Counted from the first letter of the stretch, positions 43,894 through 53,102 are shown. The stretch: 64,000 nucleotides of DNA from Ancylobacter oerskovii (GCF_018390555.1 NZ_JAHBGB010000019.1:186001-250000), one strand, 5' to 3'. A program made the numbers and translations. Notes: generated from the letters alone by a model not told the origin.

Positions 43894-44586
43894 ATGTACG
43901 CATTGTCCCGTTCCGCCGCTCTCCTGCTCGCCCTTGCCCCCGCCTTGGCGGTCGCGCTCGTCGCGCGTCCCGCGGCGGCCCAGGGGCAGAACGTGCCCAA
44001 CGCCCTGCAGGGCTTCGCGGCCAATCGCGACCAGCCGATCAAGATCGACGCCAACACCCTCGAGGTGCGCGACCAGGAGAAGAAGGCCATCTTCTCCGGC
44101 AATGTCGTGGTGCAGCAGGGCGACACCAACATGCGCTCGCGCGAGCTGGTGGTGTTCTACGACGGCAAGAGCATCACCGACACCAAGCCCGCGGGCGACG
44201 CCAAATCTGACGCCAAACCCGCCGGGGAGGCGAAGCCGGCCGGCGATGCCAAGCCGGCGGCGGATGCCGCGACGGCCGCGGCGGCGGGCAACCCGATCAA
44301 CTCGTCCTCCATCCGACGGCTGGAGATCAATGGCGGGGTGATCGTCACCACCAAGGAACAGCAGGCGACCGGCGACCAGGGCGTGTTCGAGGCCAAGAGC
44401 AACACCATCACCCTCACCGGCAATCCGGTGGTGCTCACCTCCGGCCAGAACGTGGTGCGCGGCAAGCGGCTGGTGGTGGACCTCACGACCGGCACCTCGC
44501 GCATCGAGGGCGGCCGCGTCGAGAGCCTGATCGTGCCGGGCAGCGTCAAGCAGCAGCCCGGCGCGCCGGCCAAGCCCAAGCCGTGA
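43894..44586 (+). CDS. lptA: LptA, periplasmic lipopolysaccharide-bridge protein
   Basis: 230 residues with a signal peptide ending near ARPAAAQG. OstA/LptA fold: DQPIKIDANTLEVRDQEKKAIFSGNVVVQQGDTNMRSREL (read as several short strands), then VFEAKSNTITLTGNPVVLTSGQNVVRGKRLVVDLTTGTSRI. An unusual Ala/Lys/Pro/Asp-rich insertion (KPAGDAKSDAKPAGEA and similar, about residues 92-130) splits the beta strands. LptA forms the periplasmic filament carrying LPS from LptC to LptD. lptB follows only after a 310-base gene-free gap. Confidence 0.9.
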   Translation: MYALSRSAALLLALAPALAVALVARPAAAQGQNVPNALQGFAANRDQPIKIDANTLEVRDQEKKAIFSGNVVVQQGDTNMRSRELVVFYDGKSITDTKPAGDAKSDAKPAGEAKPAGDAKPAADAATAAAAGNPINSSSIRRLEINGGVIVTTKEQQATGDQGVFEAKSNTITLTGNPVVLTSGQNVVRGKRLVVDLTTGTSRIEGGRVESLIVPGSVKQQPGAPAKPKP

Positions 44587-44896
44587 CGACGTCGTGACGA
44601 TGCCGTGACGATGCCTTGGCGCCGCCCCTCGATGGCGGCGCCGTGCGGACGTCGCCCTGACGCGGCGGTTCCCGGTTCGGCCTGAGGGTCGTCCGGCGCT
44701 TCCTCCCGGCACGGAGGCCCGAAGGCGGCACGCGGGCCCCGGCCTCGCCCCGTCGGGTGCCGGATTCCGGTCTCCCCGGCTCCTCGCCGTCTCCTGCGTC
44801 TCCCCACATGATTTCGGCCCGATTTTTGCTTGGCGTATTTGCCAGCGGGTCCGGGATTGGCTATCACCCTTATCGTGGTGCTTTTCGCCACGGAGG
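44587..44896 (+). other. Gene-free gap between lptA and lptB
   Basis: 310 bases with no supportable gene. The first 35 bases contain the direct repeat CGTGACGATGC three times with small variations. A perfect 9-base stem GGCGCCGCC/GGCGGCGCC lies at 44618-44642 without a T-run, so it is not a clear terminator. A promoter for lptB is expected here; the A/T-richer stretch 44820-44885 is the likely location but I see no convincing -35/-10 pair. Confidence 0.6.
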
Positions 44897-45760
<864 letters not shown>

Positions 45761-45817
45761 GATGGCGCACCTGTCGCGCTCACGCCGTTCCCGCACCCGG
45801 CATGGAGGTTTGCTCCC

Positions 45818-47404
45818 ATGTCGCTAGGCCCGCGCCTCGAATTCCGCCAGACGCAGTCGCTGGTGATGACGCCGCAGCTGATGCAGGCCATCAAGCTGCT
45901 GCAGCTCTCCAATCTCGATCTCGTCGCCTATGTCGAGGCGGAGCTCGAGCGCAACCCGCTGCTGGAGCGCCAGTCGGAGCCGGAAGGCGAGGGCGCGGCG
46001 GGCGAGCGGGCCGGCGAGGGCGTGCTGGAGGTGGCGGTCCACGAGGCGCATGACGCGTCGCCCGAACCGCACGGCGCCGAGCACGACGCCCGCGCCGCCG
46101 ACTGGCTGGAAGACCGGCTCGATTCCTCGCGCAGCGCCATCGAGGACCGGCTCGATACCGGCCTCGAGAACGTGTTCCCGGACGATGTCGGCCGCGAGCC
46201 CACGGGCGCGGCGGCGGGGATGGAGACGCCCGGCTATTCCGAATGGGCCGGCGTCGGCGGCGGCGGGCGCGACGAGGAAGGCTACAACCTCGAATCCTTC
46301 GTCCCGGCCGAGACCTCGCTCGCCGATCACCTCGGCGGCCAGCTTTCCCTGGCGCTCACCGATCCGGTGGACCGGCTGATCGGCCACCATCTCATCGACC
46401 TCATCGACGAGGCGGGCTACCTCACCGCCGATCTCGCCGGCGTCGCCGAGAAGCTCGGCGCCCCGCTCGCCCGGGTGGAGAGCGTGCTCGCCACCATCCA
46501 CGGCTTCGATCCCGCCGGCATCGGTGCCCGCTCGCTGTCCGAGTGCCTCGCCTTGCAGCTCAAGGAGCGCAACCGCTTCGATCCGGCGATGGCGGCGCTG
46601 CTGTCGCATCTCGACCAGCTGGCGCGGCGCGAGTTCAACGCGCTGCGCCGCCTGTGCGGGGTGGACGAGGAGGACCTCGCCGAGATGGTCGCCGAGGTGC
46701 GCCGGCTCAATCCCAAGCCAGGCCTCGCCTTCGGCTCCGGCGTCATCCAGCCGGTGGTGCCGGACGTGTTCGTGCGCCCCGCCACCGACGGCTCGTGGCA
46801 TGTCGAGCTCAATTCCGACACGCTGCCGCGCGTGCTGGTGAACCAGGCCTATTATTCCAAGGTGTCGAAGACCACCCGCAACGACCGCGAGAAGGCCTTC
46901 CTCACCGACTGCATGCAGACGGCGACCTGGCTCACCCGCTCGCTCGACCAGCGCGCCCGCACCATATTGAAGGTCGCCATCGAGATCGTGCGCCAGCAGG
47001 ACGCCTTCCTCACCCTCGGCGTGCAGCATCTGCGCCCGCTGAACCTGCGTATGGTGGCGGACGCCATCGGCATGCACGAATCCACGGTTTCTCGCGTGAC
47101 CTCGAACAAATACATGGCGACGCCGCGCGGAATCTTCGAGATGAAGTATTTCTTCTCGTCCTCCATTTCGTCGTCGGATGGCGGGGAAGCACATTCGGCC
47201 GAATCGGTGCGTTTCCGCATCAAGCAGATGATCGATGCCGAGAGCCCGGACGACGTGCTCTCCGACGACACGCTGGTGCAACGCCTGCGCGAATCCGGCA
47301 TCGACATCGCCCGTCGCACGGTGGCTAAATACCGCGAAGCGATGCGCATTCCCTCCTCGGTGCAGCGGCGCCGGGAGAAGCAGGCGGCCGCCGCCGGCAG
47401 TTGA
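45818..47404 (+). CDS. rpoN: RNA polymerase sigma-54 factor
   Basis: 528 residues. Region I is Gln- and Leu-rich (RLEFRQTQSLVMTPQLM, AIKLLQLSNLDL) and binds enhancer-dependent activators; an acidic, variable region II covers about residues 50-140; the core-binding domain follows; the C-terminal HTH (IGMHESTVSRVTSNKYMATP) recognises the -12 element and the RpoN box ARRTVAKYRE the -24 element. Start at 45818 has GGAGG eight bases upstream. Needed for nitrogen and other enhancer-driven genes. Adjacent hpf and ptsN complete the classic sigma-54/PTS-Ntr cluster. Confidence 0.97.
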   Translation: MSLGPRLEFRQTQSLVMTPQLMQAIKLLQLSNLDLVAYVEAELERNPLLERQSEPEGEGAAGERAGEGVLEVAVHEAHDASPEPHGAEHDARAADWLEDRLDSSRSAIEDRLDTGLENVFPDDVGREPTGAAAGMETPGYSEWAGVGGGGRDEEGYNLESFVPAETSLADHLGGQLSLALTDPVDRLIGHHLIDLIDEAGYLTADLAGVAEKLGAPLARVESVLATIHGFDPAGIGARSLSECLALQLKERNRFDPAMAALLSHLDQLARREFNALRRLCGVDEEDLAEMVAEVRRLNPKPGLAFGSGVIQPVVPDVFVRPATDGSWHVELNSDTLPRVLVNQAYYSKVSKTTRNDREKAFLTDCMQTATWLTRSLDQRARTILKVAIEIVRQQDAFLTLGVQHLRPLNLRMVADAIGMHESTVSRVTSNKYMATPRGIFEMKYFFSSSISSSDGGEAHSAESVRFRIKQMIDAESPDDVLSDDTLVQRLRESGIDIARRTVAKYREAMRIPSSVQRRREKQAAAAGS

Positions 47405-47485
47405 CGCGGCACCGGCCGCGGCGCTGTCCACAGGGGCGGAAAACCGCGAAATTGTGCGCCACGCGGCGGTACCGCTCGGTTTACG

Positions 47486-47514
47486 TTGACACTTTCCTTC
47501 ACGGCTCCTACCTC
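47486..47514 (+). promoter_or_regulatory. Candidate hpf promoter
   Basis: TTGACA at 47486-47491, a 17-base spacer and TACCTC at 47509-47514, about 100 bases before the hpf start. The -35 box is perfect; the -10 box is fair. Indicates that hpf can be transcribed apart from rpoN. Confidence 0.5.
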
Positions 47515-47616
47515 TTAAAGGCACCGGCCGGGCAAGTAAGGGGTTCGGGCAATCGGCGGGAGGAGCGTGTGCACGTAGTTCTCCCCGCTCATGCCCCAGC
47601 AGAGGGACGAGTCACG

Positions 47617-48210
47617 ATGCCGCTGCGGGTTTCTGGCAAAAATCTCGACGTTGGAGAGGCACTGCGCCAGCGGGTTGCCGACCGGCTGTCCGACGTCATG
47701 GACAAGTATTTCGACGGCGGCTGGTCCGGCCACGTCACCGTCGCGCGGGAGGGGTCCGGCTATCGCTCGGACTGTGCGCTGCATCTCGACAGCGGCGCCA
47801 TCCTGCAGGCGCATGGCGGCGCCCAGGACCCCTATTCCAGCGCCGACGCGGCGGTGGAGCGCATCGAGACGCGGCTGCGCCGCTACAAGAGCCGGGTGAA
47901 GCGCCGCGCCGGCAACGGCGAGGCGGAGACCGGTCTTCCCGAGACCGTGCCGCTCACCGTGTTCGAGACCCCCGACCATGAGGACGGCGAGGCGCTCGAC
48001 GGCTGGAGCCCGACCGTGGTGGCCGAGGCGACCGCCAACATGCCGCGCCTCGCCGTGAGCGACGCGGTGCTGGAGCTTGATTTCACCGGCGCGGCGGTGC
48101 TGGTGTTCCGCCATGCCAGCCATGGCCGGGTCAACGTGGTCTATCGGCGGGCGGACGGCCATGTCGGCTGGATCGACCCGCCGCTCGCCGCCGTGGAAGA
48201 CGTGCATTGA
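47617..48210 (+). CDS. hpf: Ribosome hibernation promoting factor (long form)
   Basis: 197 residues. N-terminal HPF/YfiA domain (MPLRVSGKNLDVGEALRQRV, then YFDGGWSGHVTVAREGSGYRS and DAAVERIETRLRRYKSRVKRR), a linker, and the C-terminal dimerisation domain of long HPF (about residues 135-190: LELDFTGAAVLVFRHASHGRVNVVYRRADGHVGWIDPP). Long HPF alone drives 100S ribosome dimers in stationary phase. Start at 47617 follows AGAGGGA. Between rpoN and ptsN as in many proteobacteria. Confidence 0.94.
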   Translation: MPLRVSGKNLDVGEALRQRVADRLSDVMDKYFDGGWSGHVTVAREGSGYRSDCALHLDSGAILQAHGGAQDPYSSADAAVERIETRLRRYKSRVKRRAGNGEAETGLPETVPLTVFETPDHEDGEALDGWSPTVVAEATANMPRLAVSDAVLELDFTGAAVLVFRHASHGRVNVVYRRADGHVGWIDPPLAAVEDVH

Positions 48211-48295
48211 TCTTTCCGTTTCACTCCCGGAGCGCGGGCCGGCCCGTCCGGTCCCGCGACTCCCGCCAGCCCATGCCCTCCACCCGGATCGCGCT

Positions 48296-48760
48296 ATGGC
48301 CCTGAACGATATCCTTTCGCCGTCTGCCGTGTTCCCCGCGCTGCGGGTCGGCAGCAAGAAGCAGGCGTTGCAGGAACTTTCGGCCAAGGCCGCGGCCCTC
48401 TTGAACCGCGACGAGCGCGAGATCTTCGACACGCTCAATTCGCGCGAGCGGCTCGGCTCCACCGGCGTCGGCAACGGCATCGCCATCCCGCACGGCAAGC
48501 TCGCCAGGATGGACAAGCTGTTCGGCCTATTCGCGCGGCTCGACAAGCCGATCGACTTCGAGGCGCTGGACGGCGAGCCGGTGGATCTCGTCTTCCTGCT
48601 GCTGGCGCCGGAGGCGGCGGGGGCGGATCACCTGAAGGCGCTCGCCCGGGTGGCGCGGCTGCTGCGCGATCCCGAGGCGGCCAAGAAGCTGCGCGCCTCG
48701 CACGACGCCGCCACCATCTACGCCATCCTCAACGGCACGGCGGCCTCCAACGCCGCCTGA
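48296..48760 (+). CDS. ptsN: PTS-Ntr component EIIA (PtsN)
   Basis: 154 residues, PTS EIIA type 2 fold. Phosphorylated His is H66 in GVGNGIAIPHGKL. Family marks: LGSTGVGNGIAIPH and the C-terminal ARLLRDPEAAKKLRA. It does not transport sugars; it regulates potassium uptake, nitrogen and stringent-type responses through the PTS-Ntr phosphorelay. Lies 85 bases after hpf. An imperfect GC-rich hairpin follows the stop but has no T-run. Confidence 0.96.
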   Translation: MALNDILSPSAVFPALRVGSKKQALQELSAKAAALLNRDEREIFDTLNSRERLGSTGVGNGIAIPHGKLARMDKLFGLFARLDKPIDFEALDGEPVDLVFLLLAPEAAGADHLKALARVARLLRDPEAAKKLRASHDAATIYAILNGTAASNAA

Positions 48761-48829
48761 GCGGCGCCGGAGGGCGCCGGCCGGCCATCCTCACAGGTCC
48801 TCGTCCGTCCTTCGCGTCAGGAGTGCTCC

Positions 48830-49156
48830 ATGGCCGATCCGCTCGATTCCGGGGTTCCCGCGCTCGGTGCCGAACAGTGCCGCGCCGCCCGCGCCATGCT
48901 CGGCTGGTCGGTCGGGGAGCTGGCCGGCCATGCCGGGGTGACGGGCGCCTATGTCGAGGCCTTCGAGCAGGGCCGCGAGCCGGGCGACGGCGAGGATCCC
49001 AATGAGAGCGTGCGCATGCGCCGGGCGCTGGAGCATGCGGGCGTCGAGTTCATCGATGCCGGCCTGCCGAGCGCCGGCGGCGGGCCGGGCCTCCGGCTGC
49101 GCTCGACGCCGTCCTATATCCAGCCGGAGAACCTCTCCTCCGCCAACGATGTCTAG
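48830..49156 (+). CDS. Small XRE-like helix-turn-helix protein
   Basis: 108 residues. Residues 14-50 look like an XRE HTH (EQCRAARAMLGWSVGELAGHAG, then TGAYVEAFEQGREP). The middle and end (VRMRRALEHAGVEFID, GPGLRL) resemble short alphaproteobacterial regulators in which a ...ALE.AGVEFI motif follows the HTH. Target unknown. Convergent with the LysR gene that ends 9 bases downstream. Confidence 0.75.
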   Translation: MADPLDSGVPALGAEQCRAARAMLGWSVGELAGHAGVTGAYVEAFEQGREPGDGEDPNESVRMRRALEHAGVEFIDAGLPSAGGGPGLRLRSTPSYIQPENLSSANDV

Positions 49157-49165
49157 GCACGCCGG

Positions 49166-50083
49166 CTAGCTCACCCGGCCGCGCTCGGCGAGGAAATCGA
49201 TCAGCGCCCGTACCCGCGCCGGCAGCGGACCGCCGCTGCCGGGATGCACGGCGTGGAAGCTTTCGCGGTCGCCGGGATTGAGCGCCTCCAGCACCGGCAC
49301 CAGCCGCCCGGCGGCAATGTCCTCGCGCACGGTGAAGGCGGCGAGCCGCGCGAGACCCACCCCGGCAAGCGCCAGCCGGCGGAGCGCCTCGCCGTCGCTC
49401 GCCTGCACGCGGCCGGCGGCCGGCAGCAGGATCTCGCGCCCGTCCTCCCGCAGCGGCCAGCCTTCCACCGCCCGTTCATAGGAAAAGCCGAGCCGCAGAT
49501 GCGCCTCCAGCTCGGCGGCGCGCTGCGGCGTGCCGGCGCGGGCCAGATAGGCCGGCGCCGCGACGATGAGCTTCGCGGTGTCGCCGAGCCGGCGGGCGAG
49601 CAGGCTGGAGCTCTTCAGCTCGCCGGCGCGGATGGCGACGTCGGTGCGCTCGGCAAGCAGGTCGACCACGGTGTCGGTCTGGACGATATCGAGGCTGACG
49701 CCGGGATGCTCCGACAGGAAATCCGGCAGGATCGGCGCCAGCACATGCACGCCGTAGGAGGCGCTGGTGCTGATCCGCACCCGGCCGACCGGCCGCTCCC
49801 CGGCGCCGGCGCTGCGTTCGGCCTCCTCCATGTCGGCGAGGATGCGGGCGGCGCGCTCATAGAAGGCACAGCCCTCCGGCGTCAGCTCCAGCCGCCGCGT
49901 CGAGCGGGTGACCAGCCGCGAGCCGAGCCGCGCTTCCAGCCGGGCCACCAGCTTGCTCACCGCCGAGGGCGTCATCCGGCTCGCCCGGGCGGCGGCGGAG
50001 AAGCCGCCGTGCTCGACCACCCGCACGAACACTTCCATCTCGCCGGAGCGATTGATCTCGTGGCGCGCCATTCGGTCTTTCAT
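49166..50083 (-). CDS. LysR-family transcriptional regulator
   Basis: 305 residues from the ATG at 50083; an in-frame ATG at 50071 gives 301. HTH: MEVFVRVVEHGGFSAAARAS, then TPSAVSKLVARLEARLGSRL; effector domain begins VGRVRISTSASYGVHVLAPILPDFL. Close to the large group of LysR regulators paired with oxidoreductases. It is divergent from the aldo/keto reductase gene across 92 bases with two matching 12-base boxes, the likely operator. Effector unknown. Confidence 0.9.
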   Translation of the reverse strand: MKDRMARHEINRSGEMEVFVRVVEHGGFSAAARASRMTPSAVSKLVARLEARLGSRLVTRSTRRLELTPEGCAFYERAARILADMEEAERSAGAGERPVGRVRISTSASYGVHVLAPILPDFLSEHPGVSLDIVQTDTVVDLLAERTDVAIRAGELKSSSLLARRLGDTAKLIVAAPAYLARAGTPQRAAELEAHLRLGFSYERAVEGWPLREDGREILLPAAGRVQASDGEALRRLALAGVGLARLAAFTVREDIAAGRLVPVLEALNPGDRESFHAVHPGSGGPLPARVRALIDFLAERGRVS

Positions 50084-50124
50084 CTCACAGATGCTGTGCG
50101 GTTCGGCACTCTATCTCACAGATG
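50081..50124 (+). promoter_or_regulatory. Paired palindromic boxes between divergent LysR and AKR genes
   Basis: ATCTCACAGATG occurs at 50082-50093 and 50113-50124. Each is a dyad (ATCT-CAC-AGAT; in the first copy extended to CATCT...AGATG). Start-to-start spacing is 31 bases, about three helical turns. This fits a LysR tetramer bridging two sites. The first box overlaps the LysR start codon at 50083, which may mean the true start is 50071. Confidence 0.6.
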
Positions 50125-50175
50125 CCGGCGGTTCCATCTTCACCGGCAGCGATGAATCCGCATGGAGAGCCTGCC

Positions 50176-51213
50176 ATGGACTACCGCCCGCTCGGCCGCT
50201 CGGGGCTGAAAGTGCCCGCCCTTTCCTTCGGCGCCGGCACGTTCGGCGGCACCGGCCCGCTGTTCGGCCATTGGGGCACCGCCGATGCGGCCGAGGCGCG
50301 CCGTCTGGTCGATATCTGCCTCGATGCCGGGGTGAACCTGTTCGACACCGCCGACGTCTATTCCGACGGCGCCTCGGAACGGGTGCTCGGCGAGGCGATC
50401 CGCGGCCGGCGCGACAAGGTGCTGATCTCCACCAAGACCGGCCTGCCGATGGGCGAGGGGCCGAACGAGGCCGGCACGTCGCGCCCGCGCCTGCTGGGCG
50501 CGGTGGACGCGGCGCTCGCCCGGCTCGGCACCGACTATATCGACCTGCTTCAGCTGCACGCCTTCGATGCGGCGACGCCGGTGGAGGAGGTTCTGACGGC
50601 GCTCGATACGCTGATCCGGGCCGGCAAGCTGCGCTATGTCGGGGTGTCGAATTTCGCCGGCTGGCAGATCATGAAGTCGCTGGCGGCCGCCGAGCGGCAC
50701 GGCTGGCCGCGCTATGTCGCCAACCAGGTCTATTACTCGCTGGTCGGCCGCGATTATGAATGGGAGCTGATGCCGCTCGGCGCCGATCAGGGGCTGGGGG
50801 CGCTGGTGTGGAGCCCGCTCGGCTGGGGACGGCTCACCGGCAAGCTGCGCCGTGGCGCGCCGCTGCCGGCCGGCAGCCGCCTGCACGAGACCGCCGCCTT
50901 CGGGCCGCCGGTGGAGGAGGAGCGGCTCTACCGCATCGTCGACGTGCTGGACGAGGTGGCGCAGGAGGTCGGCAAGACGGTGCCACAGGTGGCGATCAAC
51001 TGGCTCTTGCGGCGCCCGACGGTGTCCTCGGTCATCCTCGGCGCCCGCAACGAAGCGCAGCTTCTCGACAATCTCGGCGCGGTGGGCTGGGCGCTGGAGG
51101 CCGGGCAGATCGCCCGGCTCGACGCGGCGAGCGCGGTGACGGCGCCCTATCCCTATTTCCCCTATCGCCGGCAGGCCGGCTTCGCCCGCCTCGATCCGCC
51201 GATGGCGGGGTAG
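50176..51213 (+). CDS. Aldo/keto reductase
   Basis: 345 residues from the ATG at 50176. AKR TIM barrel: MDYRPLGRSGLKVPALSFGAGTF start, catalytic D and Y in FDTADVYSDGASERVLGEAI, K in ISTKTG, HAF...RYVGVSNFAGWQ, and the NADPH segment SSVILGARNEAQLLDNL. Resembles the AKR subfamilies (YdhF/IolS-like) active on small aldehydes. Divergent from the LysR gene through two palindromic boxes, so probably under its control. Its stop is 9 bases from the end of the convergent engB. Confidence 0.92.
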   Translation: MDYRPLGRSGLKVPALSFGAGTFGGTGPLFGHWGTADAAEARRLVDICLDAGVNLFDTADVYSDGASERVLGEAIRGRRDKVLISTKTGLPMGEGPNEAGTSRPRLLGAVDAALARLGTDYIDLLQLHAFDAATPVEEVLTALDTLIRAGKLRYVGVSNFAGWQIMKSLAAAERHGWPRYVANQVYYSLVGRDYEWELMPLGADQGLGALVWSPLGWGRLTGKLRRGAPLPAGSRLHETAAFGPPVEEERLYRIVDVLDEVAQEVGKTVPQVAINWLLRRPTVSSVILGARNEAQLLDNLGAVGWALEAGQIARLDAASAVTAPYPYFPYRRQAGFARLDPPMAG

Positions 51214-51222
51214 GGTGGCCGG

Positions 51223-51948
51223 TCAGCCGAAGCCGCGCTCGCGCATCAGCGTCACCACCGCGGCGCGCAGCTCCGGCATGCCGGTGCCCTCGCGGCTCGA
51301 TGTCGGGAACACCACCGGGAAGGCCGCCGGCCGGCGGGTGAGCGCCGCCTGCGTCTCCTCGATCCGCTTGGCGAGCTCCGCCTTCTTCAGCTGGTCGGCC
51401 TTGGTCAGCACGATGGCGTAGGACACCGCCGCCTTGTCCAGCCCGTCGAGCACGCCGAGGTCGATCGGCTTCAGCCCGTGGCGGGAATCGATCAGCACGA
51501 AGACGCGGGCGAGATTGGCGCGCCCGCGCAGATAGGCGTGGATGGTCGCCGTCCAGGCGTCGACCTTCTCCTTCGGCGCCTGGGCGAAGCCGTAGCCGGG
51601 CATGTCGACCAAAGTGAGCTCTGGGCCGAGCCCGAAGAAGATCAGTTCCTGGGTGCGGCCGGGCGTCACCGAGGTGCGCGCCAGCGCCTTGCGGCCGGTC
51701 AGCGCGTTGACCAGGCTCGACTTGCCGACGTTTGAGCGCCCGGCGAAGGCGATCTCGATGCCGCGCATCGCCGGCAGGGTCTCGATGGTCGGGGCGGCGG
51801 TGAGGAAGTTCCACTCGCCGGCGAACAGCTTGCGGCCGGCCTCGATCAGCGCGGCATGCTCGGCCGCGCGGGCGGCGGCCTCGGGCGAGGTGTCGGCGTT
51901 GGTATTGTCGGCGTTGGTGTTGCCGGTGCTGGCGTTGTCGGTGCTCAT
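51223..51948 (-). CDS. engB: Ribosome biogenesis GTPase EngB (YsxC/YihA)
   Basis: 241 residues. G1 FAGRSNVGKSSLVNALTG at about 68-85, G2 RTSVTPGRTQELIFF, G3 LVDMPGYGFAQAPK, G4 LTKADQL; C-terminal SREGTGMPELRAAV. Acts in assembly of the 50S subunit. The first 25 residues are a low-complexity Asn/Asp/Thr/Ala repeat (NTNADNTNAD) that the family normally lacks; an internal Met near residue 61 is too far in to be the start. In most relatives engB follows yidC; here two genes lie between. Confidence 0.93.
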   Translation of the reverse strand: MSTDNASTGNTNADNTNADTSPEAAARAAEHAALIEAGRKLFAGEWNFLTAAPTIETLPAMRGIEIAFAGRSNVGKSSLVNALTGRKALARTSVTPGRTQELIFFGLGPELTLVDMPGYGFAQAPKEKVDAWTATIHAYLRGRANLARVFVLIDSRHGLKPIDLGVLDGLDKAAVSYAIVLTKADQLKKAELAKRIEETQAALTRRPAAFPVVFPTSSREGTGMPELRAAVVTLMRERGFG

Positions 51949-52008
51949 GTCCCGCTTATCCGCCGCCCGGCGCCGTTGCGCAAGCCATGCCGGTGCCGGC
52001 GCCGTCGA

Positions 52009-52545
52009 TCAGAGCGTGATCCGCCGCAGGATGCCGTCGCGGTCGAGGAACTGGTGCTTCAGCGTCGCCAGCACATGCAGGACCAGCAGCGCCAGCAGGG
52101 CATAGGCGAGCACCTCGTGGAGGAATTGCAGCCGCTCGAACAGCGCCTCGTCGGGGCCGACCGGCGCCGGCAGGGTGAACAGCTCGAAAGGCCGGGTCGG
52201 CAGGGCGAGCGGCGAGGCGGCCGCCATCAGCCAGCCGGAGAGCGGCACCGCCAGCATCAGCGCATAGAAACCGAGATGCGCCGCCCGCGCGGCCCGGCGT
52301 TCGAGGCGGGAATGCTCGAGCGGGGCGGGCGTCGGGGCGAGCCGCGCGGCGAGCCGCAGCGCCAGCAGCGGCAGCACCAGCAGGCCGTAGGATTTGTGCC
52401 ATTGATAGAGCGCGAAGGTGGTGCCGAGGTCGCGCTGGACATGCGTCATCGTCCAGCCCACCGCCAGCAGCGCCAGCAGCAGCGCCGCCATCAGCCAGTG
52501 GAGAAGGCGAAGCGGGCGGCTCCAATGCGCGGGCGCGGGCGTCAT
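52009..52545 (-). CDS. Cytochrome b561-family protein
   Basis: 178 residues with four membrane segments. Haem-ligand histidines fit the family: LLHWLMAALLL near residue 16, YQWHKSYGLLVLP around 48-52, and the C-terminal LHEVLAYALLALLVLHVLATLKH. Transfers electrons from quinol within the inner membrane. The start overlaps the yceI stop by 4 bases (ATGA), a pairing often seen between YceI and b561, where the two are thought to act together on isoprenoid quinones. Confidence 0.9.
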   Translation of the reverse strand: MTPAPAHWSRPLRLLHWLMAALLLALLAVGWTMTHVQRDLGTTFALYQWHKSYGLLVLPLLALRLAARLAPTPAPLEHSRLERRAARAAHLGFYALMLAVPLSGWLMAAASPLALPTRPFELFTLPAPVGPDEALFERLQFLHEVLAYALLALLVLHVLATLKHQFLDRDGILRRITL

Positions 52546-53102
52546 GTGCCGTCCGCATGCGCGGCGACGATGATGCGCACATCGTCGGACACCAGCGGCA
52601 GGCCGGCGGTCATGCCGTAGAGCGAGCGCCGCACGCCGAATGTGGCGTGGAAGCTGAAGCCATGGGCGCCGTTGTGCCGGACCTCGACGACGACGCTCTC
52701 GGGCCGGGTGGTGCCCAGCAGCGTCATGTTGCCGGTGACGCGGACCGAGCGGTCGTCGAGCTTCTCCACCGAGGTGGAGGTGAAGCGTATGTCGGGATGC
52801 CGGTCGGAATCGAGGAAGGCCGGGCCGCGCACATAGGTGTCGAGCGCGGGCGAGCGGGTATCGAGCGAGGCGGCGGCGACGGAGAACCGCACCGAGGAGC
52901 GCTGCGGCCGGTCGAGGTCGATGGTCAGCTGCGAGTTGAAGCGATGGAACACGCCGTGGGTCAGCGGATAGCCCTTGGCGCCGATCTCGAAGGCGATCTC
53001 GGTCTGTGCCGGGTCGATCCGGTAGGAATCGGCGCGCAGGGGAAGACCCGCCAGAAGAAGCAGGGCGGCGACGGCGAAGCCTCTCGGAGCGACCTGCCGC
53101 AT
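52542..53102 (-). CDS. YceI-family periplasmic lipid-binding protein
   Basis: 186 residues. Signal peptide (about residues 1-24: RGFAVAALLLLAGLPLRA) then a lipocalin-like barrel typical of YceI: YRIDPAQTEIAFEIGAKG, VRFSVAAASLDTRSPALD, FLDSDRHPDIRFTSTSVEKL and SFHATFGVRRSLYGM. Some members bind polyisoprenoids or ubiquinone-like molecules. Translated together with the overlapping cytochrome b561. The pair sits between yidC and engB, where most relatives have no gene. Confidence 0.9.
   Translation of the reverse strand: MRQVAPRGFAVAALLLLAGLPLRADSYRIDPAQTEIAFEIGAKGYPLTHGVFHRFNSQLTIDLDRPQRSSVRFSVAAASLDTRSPALDTYVRGPAFLDSDRHPDIRFTSTSVEKLDDRSVRVTGNMTLLGTTRPESVVVEVRHNGAHGFSFHATFGVRRSLYGMTAGLPLVSDDVRIIVAAHADGT

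Noticed and set aside
44618-44642. 9-base-pair GC-rich hairpin as an lptA terminator
   Set aside because: No T-run follows, so intrinsic termination is not supported.
44832-44850. Possible sigma-54 promoter (TTGGCGTATTTGCC) upstream of lptB and rpoN
   Set aside because: The GG to GC spacing is about three bases shorter than the -24/-12 consensus requires.
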